Source: Gemmatimonadales bacterium (lineage in GTDB: Bacteria > Gemmatimonadota > Gemmatimonadetes > Palauibacterales > Palauibacteraceae). From it: DNA of 43,844 nt. The stretch covers positions 1 through 43,844 of the forward strand of contig VXOJ01000038.1 of the NCBI GenBank assembly GCA_009840115.1, read 5' to 3'. Under the pieces are notes generated by a model. That model made no database searches. It was not told where the DNA came from and was given only the letters and a program-made list of their open reading frames with translations. A program made the translations under genes and the position numbers. Shown piece after piece: positions 8,744 to 17,255 of this stretch; the first letter of the stretch is position 1; the number at the start of each line of letters is the position of its first letter.

Positions 8744-9475
8744 CTAGGCCAGACCCAGGCGTTCGAGAACCTCCGGGGGCGGGCCGTCGAAGCGGGGCAT
8801 GGGGCGGTTCCCCACGAAGCCGAGATCGGCCATCCCCTCCGCCGTCGTCCAGAACGCGGTCGACGTGAGATCCCGCACGCGGTCGAAGAAACGGGCCGCG
8901 ACCCGGTATTCCGGGGCGGCGTTCTCGGCCCAGCAGATGTCGTCGCAGATGGCGTGCTTCTGCTCGAGCGTGAGTTCGGTGAAGCGGCCCCCGAAACGTT
9001 CCGCCGATTCGATGTCCAGCCACACGAGCCCGCCGCGCACGAGCGTCAGATCGTCCCGGTTTCCGTCGTAGGGCGCGCTCACCCACTCGTCGATGAAGGC
9101 GTGCGCCCCGAGCGCCGCCGCGCCGGGGGAGTGTTCGTCCTCGGGGATGATGACATCGCACAGGGCGGCGAGGCTGGCGAGTTCGTCCTCGGTCAGGACC
9201 AGGTCCCACCACACGACGGGCGAGACGAGGTCCGGGTCCGTCGGCGTGCCGGCGGCCCGGGGGTTGCCGCCGCTCGTGGCGCCCTCGAAGTCGGTCGCAT
9301 CCTCGGTGCCGGGCACGCCGAATTCTCCGCCGTCGGCGCACGCCCCCGCGGAGATGGCCGCCGCGCCCGCCGCCCCGGCCGCGAGCACCTGCAGCGCCCG
9401 GCGGCGGGTCAGTCCCTCGGCCGCCTCCGATTCCGGTGGGCGGTCCCCGGTGCGTTCGCGGTCACGGTCCGCCAT
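8744..9475 (-). CDS. Gluconate 2-dehydrogenase subunit 3-like protein, Tat signal
   Basis: 243 residues. A Tat signal (LTRRRALQVLAAG, RRR at 24-26) ends near Cys46, perhaps a lipobox (AGAC). The remainder resembles the small subunit 3 of membrane-bound gluconate/fructose-type dehydrogenases: LTEDELASLAALCDVIIPEDEHSP, then LTLEQKHAICDD and a helical tail. In known complexes this subunit pairs with the FAD-containing GMC subunit and carries it across the membrane on its own Tat signal. The start codon overlaps the GMC stop codon by one base (TGATG), so translation is coupled. No cytochrome c subunit is seen next to it, so the electron acceptor is unknown. Confidence 0.85.
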   Translation of the reverse strand: MADRDRERTGDRPPESEAAEGLTRRRALQVLAAGAAGAAAISAGACADGGEFGVPGTEDATDFEGATSGGNPRAAGTPTDPDLVSPVVWWDLVLTEDELASLAALCDVIIPEDEHSPGAAALGAHAFIDEWVSAPYDGNRDDLTLVRGGLVWLDIESAERFGGRFTELTLEQKHAICDDICWAENAAPEYRVAARFFDRVRDLTSTAFWTTAEGMADLGFVGNRPMPRFDGPPPEVLERLGLA

Positions 9476-11304
9476 CAGAGCGCTCCCTGCCGCAGTTGAT
9501 CCACGAGGTACTCGGAAGACCGCCAGGCGATCGCCATGATGGAGAGCGTCGGATTCTTGTCCGCGTTGGAGACGAACGGCCCGCCATCCATCACGAACAG
9601 ATTCGGGACCTCCCACGACTGGCAGTACTGGTTGAGCACCGAGTTCTCCGGCCGGTCTCCCATCGGGACGCCGCCCACCTCGTGGATGATCTGGCCCGGC
9701 GCCAGGATCGCACGGGCGCCGTCCGTCTGCACCGTCGAGAGCACGCGCCCGCCCATCTCCTCGATGATCCCGGCGAACGTCTGCTGCATGTGCCGGGCCT
9801 GGTTGAGTTCGTGGTCCGACCACTTCCAGTGGAACCTGAGCACGGGAATCCCCCACTGGTCGACGACCTCGGGATCGATCTCGCAGTAGCAGTCCTCGTT
9901 GGGGATCATCTCGCCGCGGCCGTCCATGTACATGAACGAGCCGTAGTAGCGGCGGCACTCCTCCTTGAAGCGCTGTCCGTAGGCACCCTGCGTGAGCGGC
10001 TCGATGCCGCTGAAGGCGCCGTAGCCCGGCATCCGCTGCCCGCCCCCGAACTCGATGTGGTAGCCGCGGGCGAAATCGAGGCGTCCCGCCGCCTGCTCCC
10101 CGTACAGCCACCACGGCATGTACATGTGCATCGCCGAGGCCCCCTCCTCCGCGTGCCGGGGCAGGTGCTCGAGCGCCGGGATCTGGCCGGATACGCCGGC
10201 GCCCACCGTGTCCATGATGTACTTGCCGACGAGCCCGCTCCCGTTGGCGAGGCCATCCGGGAAGAGCGAACTGCGGGAGTTGAGGAGGATGCGGGCGGAC
10301 TCGAGGGCGCTGGCCGCGAGGATGACGACCGGGGCCGCGGCATGGCGGTCGGCGCGCGCCTTCTTGTCGACGTAGTGGACCCCGTTCGCCCGCCCCCGCG
10401 CATCGAGCGTCACCTCGCGCACCATGGCGTCGGTAATCGTCGTGAGGTTGCCGGTCGCCTGCGCCGGCGGCAGGCAGACGGTCGTCGACTGGAAGTTGGC
10501 CTTGATCGAGCAGCCGCGCCCGCACGGCGTCGCCCAGTAGCAGGGCGCGCGGCCCCGCATGGCGTCGCGCGTCACGCGGCGGCCCAGCGCGTTGCCCGGC
10601 CACAGCATCCGCGACAGGCCTTCGGCGTCCTGCGCTTCGGTGAGGATCGCGATGTGCGCGGGCACGACCGGGATCCCGAGTCCCCCGCAGGCCTTCTTCG
10701 CGAGCAGTTCGTACGCCCGCGGCGCGGGCGGCGGCTGGAGGATCCCGTCGGAGGAGTCGGGCGTGTTCTCGAGCCCCTCGCTCGAACCGTAGACGCCGAT
10801 GAAGGCCTCGGTCCGGTCGTACCACGGCGCGAGGTCGTCGTACGTCATCGGCCAGTCGAACCCGAGCCCGTCCCGGCTGTAGGGCTTGAAGTCGTAGGGG
10901 CCCATGCGGAGGGAGATCCGGCCCCAGTGGTTCGTCCGCCCCCCCAGCATGCGCGCCCGCCACCACATGAAGTTGACCCCTTCGGCGCTCGTGTAGGGTT
11001 CGCCGGGGACGCGCCAGCCGCCGTCCACCGTCGCGTCGTAGAAGCCGAAGGGCTTGTCGGCGGTCCCCGCGGCCCGGAGCGGCGCGTCGGCGGGGAGCTG
11101 GAACATCGGGGTCTCCGACACCGGATCGTAGTCGCGCCCCGCTTCGAGGAGCAGGACGCGCACGCCGTGGCAGGCGAGCACGTAGGCGGCCATCCCGCCC
11201 CCCGCGCCGGAGCCGACAATGATGACGTCGTGGGCGTCCTGGCTGCGCCGCCGTAACGCGGGCGCCGAGGCGGCTGTTGTCAGACGCGGGTGCGATGAAG
11301 GCAT
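9475..11304 (-). CDS. GMC-family FAD-dependent oxidoreductase (large dehydrogenase subunit)
   Basis: 609 residues from ATG 11304; an upstream TTG at 11340 would add 12. The FAD-binding motif GSGAGGG is at 31-37, followed by VRVLLLEAGRDYDP. The C-terminal GMC domain shows HEVGGVPMGD, a family histidine region, and NADKNPTLSIMAIA. There is no Tat motif of its own, which fits export as a passenger of the Tat-bearing small subunit encoded next. Likely reaction: oxidation of a sugar, sugar acid or polyol hydroxyl with electrons passed to the respiratory chain. First gene of the four-gene minus-strand operon. It diverges from the outer-membrane barrel gene across 98 bases. Confidence 0.9.
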   Translation of the reverse strand: MPSSHPRLTTAASAPALRRRSQDAHDVIIVGSGAGGGMAAYVLACHGVRVLLLEAGRDYDPVSETPMFQLPADAPLRAAGTADKPFGFYDATVDGGWRVPGEPYTSAEGVNFMWWRARMLGGRTNHWGRISLRMGPYDFKPYSRDGLGFDWPMTYDDLAPWYDRTEAFIGVYGSSEGLENTPDSSDGILQPPPAPRAYELLAKKACGGLGIPVVPAHIAILTEAQDAEGLSRMLWPGNALGRRVTRDAMRGRAPCYWATPCGRGCSIKANFQSTTVCLPPAQATGNLTTITDAMVREVTLDARGRANGVHYVDKKARADRHAAAPVVILAASALESARILLNSRSSLFPDGLANGSGLVGKYIMDTVGAGVSGQIPALEHLPRHAEEGASAMHMYMPWWLYGEQAAGRLDFARGYHIEFGGGQRMPGYGAFSGIEPLTQGAYGQRFKEECRRYYGSFMYMDGRGEMIPNEDCYCEIDPEVVDQWGIPVLRFHWKWSDHELNQARHMQQTFAGIIEEMGGRVLSTVQTDGARAILAPGQIIHEVGGVPMGDRPENSVLNQYCQSWEVPNLFVMDGGPFVSNADKNPTLSIMAIAWRSSEYLVDQLRQGAL

Positions 11305-11402
11305 GGCCCGAGAATGAGCGCGGAGGGCGCCGGAGGTCAACGGGTCATCTTGCCGCGTCCGACCGGTGCGCGAACCTTCAGCGCCACCGGAGCGGAAACT
11401 CG

Positions 11403-12764
11403 ATGGGGGGCGCGATGCACAGACGAGCCGTCGCGGGGCTCATGGTCACGGTGGCGCTGACGGCGGCGACGGGCCGGCCGGCCGCGGCACAGTCGCTCAC
11501 GGACCTCGTGTCGGAACTGTTCGTGTTCGGGCAGTGCGGCGTGCCTCTGTGCCTCGATCCGGACTTCGAGGAGACCGGGGTCTTCAATACGGAGCACGGC
11601 CGCCACTACCTGCGCGAACGGGTCCCGCGAAACGACGCGCTCATCCTCGCCTTCCAGGGGGGGATCGCCGGCGTCGTGGGCAGCCTTCCCCCCACCGCGA
11701 TGTCCGGCGGCCGCATCTGGTCGGATGGAGAGCGGAGCGCATCGTTCGGCCCGATCTTCGCGGAACGGGCGGAAACCCTCGGGATGGGGCGGTTCTTCCT
11801 CGGTCTCGAAGCGACGGCGTTCCAGGTCACGAACTTCAGCGGCGTGCCCACGGACAACCTCGTCTTGAACTTCTTCCACGAGGATTCGGACGTGGCTCTC
11901 GGTCCGGACCCCGGGCTCGGCCTGCCCTTCTTCGAGCGCGATGTGCTCCGGGTGCGGACGAACCTCGACCTCGACTACACGGTGGCCACGGCGGTCCTGA
12001 GCGCCGGCCTGGCGTCCTTCCTCGACGTGGGATTCGCCGTGCCGGTCGTGCGGGCCAATCTGAGGGGGACGGCCCACGCCCAGATCCTGCCGCTCGGCAA
12101 CGCGCTCGCGCACCGCTTCGGCGGCACGCCCGCCGCGCCGGTCCTCGAGGCGAGCAACTCCGTGAGAGGGTCCGCGACGGGCATCGGCGATATCTCCGCC
12201 CGCGTGAAGGTCAACCTCATGGGGGGTACGACCGTGGGTCGCGCGCCGCCGCCGGTCGGCATGGCGCTCCTGGCGGACGTCACCTTCCCCACGGGCCAGG
12301 AGGAGGATCTGCTCGGACTCGGCGAGGGCCGCGGCCGCGCCGTGGCGATTCTCTCCCTCAACCAGGGACGGTTCTCGCCCCACTTGAACGCCGGCTATCT
12401 CCTGCGCGAAGGCAACCTGCGCGACAGGAACTTCGACCGGGACGCGATGCTCGCGACCGTGGGGTTCGATGCCCAGGCGTCCGATGTCCTCACGGTGGCC
12501 GCCGACCTCATCACTCGCTGGGAACTGGCGGATCCGGAGCATCCGCTGCCGGGTCCCGTCACCTTCGTCGGCAACCCGGCGCTCACGGTCGAATCCTCAT
12601 CCCTCCCGGACGTCGGTCGCCATTTCATCGACCTCGCGGTGGGGCTCAAGTACATGCTCGGCCGAGACATGATTCTCGCCACGAACGCCCTGCTCCCCAT
12701 CCGGGCCGCCGGTCTGCGGCCGGATGTCCTGTGGACGCTGGGGATCCAGGGCACGTTCAGATAG
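11403..12764 (+). CDS. Putative outer-membrane beta-barrel protein
   Basis: 453 residues. An N-terminal signal peptide ends near AAAQS. The mature part is made of alternating hydrophobic and polar strands typical of outer-membrane barrels. Examples are LDLDYTVATAVLSAGL followed by FLDVGFAVPVVRANL, and GMALLADVTFPTG near the middle. It ends with LWTLGIQGTFR, a C-terminal aromatic/arginine end often seen in such barrels. It resembles the loosely defined transporter/porin proteins (MetA-pathway type) annotated in many Gram-negatives. The solute is unknown. ATG 11403 has GGAG about a dozen bases upstream; ATG 11415 is an equally possible start. It may act with the divergent sugar-oxidation operon, but nothing in the sequence proves this. 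Confidence 0.65.
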   Translation: MGGAMHRRAVAGLMVTVALTAATGRPAAAQSLTDLVSELFVFGQCGVPLCLDPDFEETGVFNTEHGRHYLRERVPRNDALILAFQGGIAGVVGSLPPTAMSGGRIWSDGERSASFGPIFAERAETLGMGRFFLGLEATAFQVTNFSGVPTDNLVLNFFHEDSDVALGPDPGLGLPFFERDVLRVRTNLDLDYTVATAVLSAGLASFLDVGFAVPVVRANLRGTAHAQILPLGNALAHRFGGTPAAPVLEASNSVRGSATGIGDISARVKVNLMGGTTVGRAPPPVGMALLADVTFPTGQEEDLLGLGEGRGRAVAILSLNQGRFSPHLNAGYLLREGNLRDRNFDRDAMLATVGFDAQASDVLTVAADLITRWELADPEHPLPGPVTFVGNPALTVESSSLPDVGRHFIDLAVGLKYMLGRDMILATNALLPIRAAGLRPDVLWTLGIQGTFR

Positions 12765-12809
12765 TGGTCGCATAAGCCGAACCACATAGTCCCTCGCGTG
12801 GAGGTGTCG

Positions 12810-14039
12810 ATGTTCTTCTTGCCACGAACGGGATCGGCCCACCGGCGCCCGGTCGCGCCGATGCTGGCCACCGCCGTCGGAGTACTCGCCGCCGGAACGC
12901 TGGTCGCCGGCGCCCTCAGCGCCCAGACCCCGCCGCGCGCGCGGGACCTCGGGATCCCCTTTCCGGGGGAGCCCGGAGCCTGGAACGCGATTACCGATGT
13001 GGCCGGCGTCCGCGTCGGGCACGCGACGATCATCGAAGGCGAGGGGGCGCTCGTCGTCGGCCAGGGTCCCGTGCGTACGGGCGTGACCGCCGTGCTCCCG
13101 CGTACGGAGAGCTACGAACCCGTCTTCGCCGGCTGGTACTCGCTGAACGGGAACGGCGAGATGACGGGGACGACCTGGGTCGAGGAATCGGGCTTCCTCG
13201 AGGGTCCCGTGATGATCACCAACACCCACAGCGTGGGAGATGTCCACCAGGCGGTCATCGAGTGGTCGCGCGACGCGCGCGCGAACCATCCCATCGCCCC
13301 GGGGATCTGGTGGAGCCTGCCGCTGGTGGCGGAGACCTGGGACGGACGGCTCAACGACATCAACGGGTTCCACGTCGGCAAGGAACACGTGTTCGCGGCG
13401 ATCGAGAGCGCTGCCGCGGGCTCCGTCACGGAGGGATCGGTCGGCGGGGGGACCGGCATGGTCTGCAATTCGTTCAAGGGCGGGATCGGGACCTCGTCCC
13501 GGCTCGTGGGGGACTACACCGTCGGCGTGCTCGTGCAGTGCAACTACGGGCGCCGGCCGGAACTGCTGATCGCGGGCGTGCCGGTGGGGCAGGAACTCCT
13601 CGACTGGACGCCGCCCGGCGGCGCGGGCGGTGCAGCGGACGCAGGCGCGTTCGACGGCCTCGGGTCGATCATCGTCGTCATCGCGACGGACGCTCCGCTG
13701 CTGCCGCACCAGTTGAAGCGGCTCGCGCGCCGGGCGCCGATCGGGATCGGGCGCATGGGGGGCTACGGTGCGAACAGTTCCGGGGACATCTTCATCGCCT
13801 TCTCGACGGCGAACAGCGGGGCGTGGAGCCGCGGGGAGAACACGACCGTGGAGATGATGTCGAACGACGCCGTTTCGCCGCTGCTGCTCGCGACGGCCCA
13901 GGCGACGGAGGAGGCGATCACGAACGCGATGGTTGCGGGCCGGACCATGGTGGGGCGCGATGGGAACACGGTGCCCGGCCTCCCGCACGACGAAGTGCGG
14001 CGCATCCTCGCCGCGCATAACCGGCTGGAGAGGCCGTAG
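12810..14039 (+). CDS. Secreted P1-family (DmpA-type) aminopeptidase
   Basis: 409 residues from ATG 12810, which has GGAGG five bases upstream; the in-frame GTG 12798 lies before that site. The signal peptide ends near ALSA (about residue 38). The family block GGGTGMVCNSFKGGIGTSS spans 212-230. DmpA enzymes are made as one chain and cut themselves at a Gly-Ser bond, exposing Ser as nucleophile. Here Gly285-Ser286 (DGLGSIIVVIATD) is the likely site: it leaves a 124-residue beta chain, close to the 126 residues in DmpA. Expected activity: release of N-terminal or beta-/D-amino acids from peptides in the periplasm. The stop codon overlaps the GTG start of the TVP38 gene by one base. Confidence 0.88.
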   Translation: MFFLPRTGSAHRRPVAPMLATAVGVLAAGTLVAGALSAQTPPRARDLGIPFPGEPGAWNAITDVAGVRVGHATIIEGEGALVVGQGPVRTGVTAVLPRTESYEPVFAGWYSLNGNGEMTGTTWVEESGFLEGPVMITNTHSVGDVHQAVIEWSRDARANHPIAPGIWWSLPLVAETWDGRLNDINGFHVGKEHVFAAIESAAAGSVTEGSVGGGTGMVCNSFKGGIGTSSRLVGDYTVGVLVQCNYGRRPELLIAGVPVGQELLDWTPPGGAGGAADAGAFDGLGSIIVVIATDAPLLPHQLKRLARRAPIGIGRMGGYGANSSGDIFIAFSTANSGAWSRGENTTVEMMSNDAVSPLLLATAQATEEAITNAMVAGRTMVGRDGNTVPGLPHDEVRRILAAHNRLERP

Positions 14040-14872
14040 TGGTCGCCCGGGCCGCGCTCCTTCTCGGACTGCTCGTACCGGGGTCGGCGGCGGGTGTGGT
14101 CGACGCCCCATCGGTCCACGCGGGTCCGGAGTTCGAGGCCTCCGCCCTCGTGGCCGCCGCGCCGATCCCCGCGCAGACGGCCCAGGCTTCGGAGCCCGCG
14201 GCTACGGAGCCTGGGGCGGCGGAGGATCTGGGCTTTCTCGCGCGACTCGTCACCTGGCTGCGCGAGACCACCGCGGGACTGGGGTGGCTGGGGCCCTTCT
14301 TCTTCGGACTCTTCTACGCGCTCGCCGTGGTCCTCTTCGTGCCGGGTTCGGCGCTGACGATCGCCGGAGGCGTCACCTTCGGCCTCGCGCTCGGCACCCT
14401 CACCGTGTTCGTGGGCGCGAACATCGGGGCCGCGCTCGCCTTCCTCATCGCCCGCTACGTGCTGCGCGACCGCGTCGAGAAGCTCCTCGCCAACCGCCCG
14501 GCGCTGCGGGCGATCGACCGCGCGGTCGAGACCCAGGGTTGGCGCATCGTCTTCCTCACCCGCCTTTCCCCGGTATTTCCGTTCAGCGCGCAGAACTACT
14601 TCTACGGCCTCACCGGCGTGACCTTCACCCAGTACGTGGCGGCCTCGCTCGTGGGGATGTTCCCGGGGACGCTCCTGTACGTGTACATCGGCGCGGCCGG
14701 GGCGGAGGTGGCCGAGGCGTCCGGCGGTGCCGCGAGCTGGGGGCAGACCGCCCTGCTCGTCGCCGGCCTCGCCGCGACGGCCGCCGTGGTCGTCCTCGTC
14801 ACGCGCGTGGCCCGGCGCGAACTGCAGAAGGCGCTGGCCGAGGTGGAGGAGACTCCCGGCGCGACGGCGTAG
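14039..14872 (+). CDS. TVP38/TMEM64 family (DedA-like superfamily) membrane protein
   Basis: 277 residues starting at GTG 14039, overlapping the peptidase stop by one base (TAGTG). An N-terminal hydrophobic stretch and an Ala/Pro-rich loop come first. The TVP38 core follows from about residue 65, with LFVPGSALTIAGGVTFG, a re-entrant-type loop. A second half-motif, RLSPVFPFSAQNYFYG, then GMFPGTLLYVYIG, matches the family well. It has about six membrane segments and a charged C-terminal tail. Members of this superfamily are linked to lipid scrambling or transport and membrane homeostasis; the exact substrate is unknown. Coupling to a secreted peptidase is unusual but no joint function is established. 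Confidence 0.88.
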   Translation: MVARAALLLGLLVPGSAAGVVDAPSVHAGPEFEASALVAAAPIPAQTAQASEPAATEPGAAEDLGFLARLVTWLRETTAGLGWLGPFFFGLFYALAVVLFVPGSALTIAGGVTFGLALGTLTVFVGANIGAALAFLIARYVLRDRVEKLLANRPALRAIDRAVETQGWRIVFLTRLSPVFPFSAQNYFYGLTGVTFTQYVAASLVGMFPGTLLYVYIGAAGAEVAEASGGAASWGQTALLVAGLAATAAVVVLVTRVARRELQKALAEVEETPGATA

Positions 14873-14886
14873 TTCCGTGCCGCGGC

Positions 14887-14917
14887 GGGCCCCGCGGCAT
14901 TCGCCGCCGCGGGGCCC
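14887..14917. terminator. Strong GC hairpin between convergent genes
   Basis: Perfect 12-bp inverted repeat GGGCCCCGCGGC/GCCGCGGGGCCC around a seven-base loop, between the TVP38 stop (plus) and the TonB receptor stop (minus). No T run follows; bidirectional termination is inferred from the position and the very stable stem. Confidence 0.6.
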
Positions 14918-14947
14918 CGGGAATCTGCGCCCGTGGCGAGTTCCCGG

Positions 14948-16936
14948 TCAGGGACCCCCGCCGAGGATGACACGGCCGCCCACGTACAGCCCGCGACCCG
15001 GCGCCGCGAAACCCCAGACCTCCTCGTAGGCGGAGTCGAGAAGGTTCTCCCCGCGCACCGTGAGCGTGAATCCCGGACCTCCGCCACGTCCGGCGATGTC
15101 GAAGCTGGCCGAGACATCGAGCACCGTGTACGCGGGAAGCATCACGGGCTCCGCCGGGAAGGAGGAGAAGTCGCGATCCTCCCGTTCTCCCACGCGCCGC
15201 AACCTCACGTCCAGCCCCACCGCCGACGAGACCGGATAGAAGGCCGACGCCGCCATGGCGTGCTTCGGCCGCCGCAACAGCGCCGAGCCTTCCACGAACG
15301 TCGCGCCGGGTCCCTCGTCGAAGCCGGAGTCCAGCACCTCGGTGTCGAGGTACGTCCAGCTACCGGTGAGCCGCAGCTGTCGGGCCTCCACGGACGCCTC
15401 CGCCTCGAGCCCCCGGCTCCGGGCCTTCGCGACGTTGAAGAAGTTGGGGTCGCCCTCGGCGGGCGGAGAGCCGGTGTACTGGATCAGGTCCCGGTAGTTC
15501 TGGCTGAAGCCGGTCAGCGAGAGCTTCAGCGAGCCGCCGACGTCCTGGTCGATTCCCCCCTCGAAGCTCGTGGAGCGCTCCGGCGTGAGGTCGGGGTTTC
15601 CCGTGACGAAGCCCGTGGCGAAGGTCTCGAAGAACGTCGGTTCCTTGATTCCGGTGCCGGCCGAGACCCGGAGGCGCGTCCCCGACGCGTCGGCGCGCCA
15701 CGCCGCTCCCGTCCGCCAGGTGGCCGCCGCCCCGAACCGCTCGTCGTCCTCGGCCCTGAGGCCCGCGTTGAGCGCCAGCGCGTCGCGGGCCCATGAGAAC
15801 TGCGCGTGGGCGGCGCGGTTCCACCAGTCGTCCTCGGAGTTGCCGGCACTCTCCCCGAACTGGGAGAAGGACCGGTTGAAGCCGCGGACGGACTGTCGCT
15901 CCTCCTCAACCCCCGCCGTGACCGCCATCCCCTCGGCGGGGCGCCACACGGCGCGGCCGCCGGCGGTGACGCGCCGGGTGTCGGTGAGACTCTTGAACCC
16001 GAAGAAGCCCAGGCTGTCGGCGGGGTTGTCGGGCCCGTCGTCCGTTCCGCGGTCCGATTCCCAGACGTTGAGGGAAAGCCGCGTCTCGAGTGCGTCGGTC
16101 CAGCGGCGGCCCGCGTCGATGTTGACGGTGAGCGCGTCGCCGAAGGAATACGCGTTGCGGTCGACCACGTTTCCCGACCCGTCCGTCGGATAGTGGAAGC
16201 GCGAGTCGTTGTAGCGGATGGCGAAGGTCGCGTCGGTGTCCGCGTCCAGGTTCGCCTGCACGCGCCCCGTGGCCGTCGTCTGCCGGTGCTCGTTGTTGAA
16301 GGCGAGGATCCCATCCGTCGCGCTGCCGCCGAGCGAGAAGGCATAGGAGAGTCCGCCGCCGCCTCCGGAAAGGTCGCCCTGCCAGCGCGTCGTCCCGAAG
16401 CTCCCGGTCTGGAACGAGACGCTGCCCCGGGGCGGTCCCGCCCCGCGGCGCGTGAAGATCTGGATGACCCCGCTCACGGCGTCGGAGCCGTACAGCGCCG
16501 AAGCCGGCCCGCGCACGATCTCGATGCGCTCCACGTTGTCGGTGGTCAGCGATGCGAAGTCGTAGGATCCGCCGGGCTCGTTCACGCGCACGCCGTCGAC
16601 GAGCACGTGGACGTAGTCCGACTCGCCCCCGCGCAGGAACACGGACGTGATGGCGCCGAAGGATCCGTTGCGGGCGACCGCCAGGCCGGCGACGTGCCGG
16701 AGCGCGTCGGACACGAACTCGATCCCGGCCCGCTCCAGTTCCTCGCCTTCGATGACCGTCGTGTTGGCGGCCACGGTCCACTCGGGCTCGGCCCAGCGGT
16801 GGGCGGTGACGACGAGTCCCTCGAGGCTGATCGGTTCCTGTGCCCGAAGCGGGGACGCGGCGAGAGCGGCGCAGGCCGCCGCGGCTACGGCGAGTGCGTG
16901 AAGGGGGCGCCCGCGCGCCGGATTCACATGTCTCAT
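14948..16936 (-). CDS. btuB: BtuB-like TonB-dependent outer-membrane receptor (cobalamin)
   Basis: 662 residues. The signal peptide ends near LRAQ. A TonB box EGLVVTAHR at 39-47 is very close to the BtuB box. The plug domain follows, with the hallmarks VFLRGGESDYVHVLVDGVRVN and RGPASALYGSDAVSGVIQIFT; the latter is strongly conserved in BtuB and related receptors. The remaining 500 residues are alternating strands of a 22-stranded barrel, ending in a weak C-terminal signature (VGGRVILGGGP). Length fits BtuB (about 600). The cobalamin riboswitch in its 319-base leader makes vitamin B12 or another corrinoid the likely ligand. ATG 16936 is preceded by AAGGGAGA, which lies in a predicted hairpin. 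No btuF/C/D genes are in the window. Confidence 0.9.
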   Translation of the reverse strand: MRHVNPARGRPLHALAVAAAACAALAASPLRAQEPISLEGLVVTAHRWAEPEWTVAANTTVIEGEELERAGIEFVSDALRHVAGLAVARNGSFGAITSVFLRGGESDYVHVLVDGVRVNEPGGSYDFASLTTDNVERIEIVRGPASALYGSDAVSGVIQIFTRRGAGPPRGSVSFQTGSFGTTRWQGDLSGGGGGLSYAFSLGGSATDGILAFNNEHRQTTATGRVQANLDADTDATFAIRYNDSRFHYPTDGSGNVVDRNAYSFGDALTVNIDAGRRWTDALETRLSLNVWESDRGTDDGPDNPADSLGFFGFKSLTDTRRVTAGGRAVWRPAEGMAVTAGVEEERQSVRGFNRSFSQFGESAGNSEDDWWNRAAHAQFSWARDALALNAGLRAEDDERFGAAATWRTGAAWRADASGTRLRVSAGTGIKEPTFFETFATGFVTGNPDLTPERSTSFEGGIDQDVGGSLKLSLTGFSQNYRDLIQYTGSPPAEGDPNFFNVAKARSRGLEAEASVEARQLRLTGSWTYLDTEVLDSGFDEGPGATFVEGSALLRRPKHAMAASAFYPVSSAVGLDVRLRRVGEREDRDFSSFPAEPVMLPAYTVLDVSASFDIAGRGGGPGFTLTVRGENLLDSAYEEVWGFAAPGRGLYVGGRVILGGGP

Positions 16937-16942
16937 CTCGGT

Positions 16943-16971
16943 TCTCCCTTCTCGCGGAAAAGAGAGGGAGA
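16943..16971 (-). promoter_or_regulatory. Predicted hairpin hiding the btuB ribosome binding site
   Basis: On the coding strand, TCTCCCTCTC pairs with GAGAAGGGAGA (one bulged A) around an eight-base loop. The 3' arm contains the AAGGGAGA ribosome binding site for the receptor gene. This is a plausible expression platform for the upstream riboswitch acting on translation. It is a hand-drawn fold, not an energy calculation. Confidence 0.5.
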
Positions 16972-17006
16972 TTTCCGAGGTGTGCCGTGCCCGGAAGACG
17001 ACCCCT

Positions 17007-17024
17007 CACCTCCCCGCGGAGGTG
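17007..17024 (-). promoter_or_regulatory. Hairpin between aptamer and ribosome-site hairpin
   Basis: Seven-bp stem CACCTCC/GGAGGTG with a four-base loop, just downstream of the cobalamin aptamer in the receptor leader. It has no T tract, so it is not a standard intrinsic terminator. It could be part of the switch or compete with the 16943-16971 hairpin. Confidence 0.4.
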
Positions 17025-17034
17025 TGTTCTGGGC

Positions 17035-17199
17035 GCCGGATGGGCACGTCTCCTGGCTCGAGGCCGCCGGGGCTCGCCTTCCCGGGACCCGCGCGGGTCC
17101 CAGTGGCACGTCCGAGTCGGCGTTCCGGGAAAAATCCCGGACCTCTCACAGTGGCGGGGCCGCGCCGGATTCACACCGGCTTCCGTGAGCCCCCCCGGC
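17035..17199 (-). ncRNA. Cobalamin riboswitch
   Basis: On the minus strand the diagnostic elements appear in order: GAAGCCGGTGTGAATCCGGC, then GCGGCCCCGCCACTGT, a GGTCCGGG-type arm with the loop GATTTTTC, and finally GAGCCAGGAGACGTGCC (the B12 box). A closing P1 helix GCCGG/CCGGC is visible at the two ends given. It lies in the leader of the BtuB-like receptor, the expected target: high adenosyl- or methylcobalamin should lower receptor synthesis. The downstream hairpin over the ribosome site suggests translational control. Confidence 0.93.
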
Positions 17200-17217
17200 C
17201 GATTCTGTCGTGCCCCG

Positions 17218-17246
17218 AGGATGCGCCGAACGCCTCCGCGGGTCAA
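17218..17246 (-). promoter_or_regulatory. Candidate promoter for riboswitch-btuB transcript
   Basis: Minus-strand TTGACC and CATCCT are separated by exactly 17 bases, and would start transcription near 17211, shortly before the riboswitch. The -35 is good and the -10 is poor (three of six). It lies just beyond the stop codon of the threonine ammonia-lyase gene, so readthrough from that gene is the alternative. Confidence 0.4.
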
Positions 17247-17255
17247 CTCCCGGCC

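Noticed and set aside
9436..11256. 606-residue plus-strand open frame opposite the GMC gene
   Set aside because: Antisense shadow; the minus strand has the FAD and GMC signatures.
15806..17188. Plus-strand open frame of 460 residues crossing the receptor start and riboswitch
   Set aside because: It would read through a well-supported riboswitch in antisense; no protein family is recognisable.
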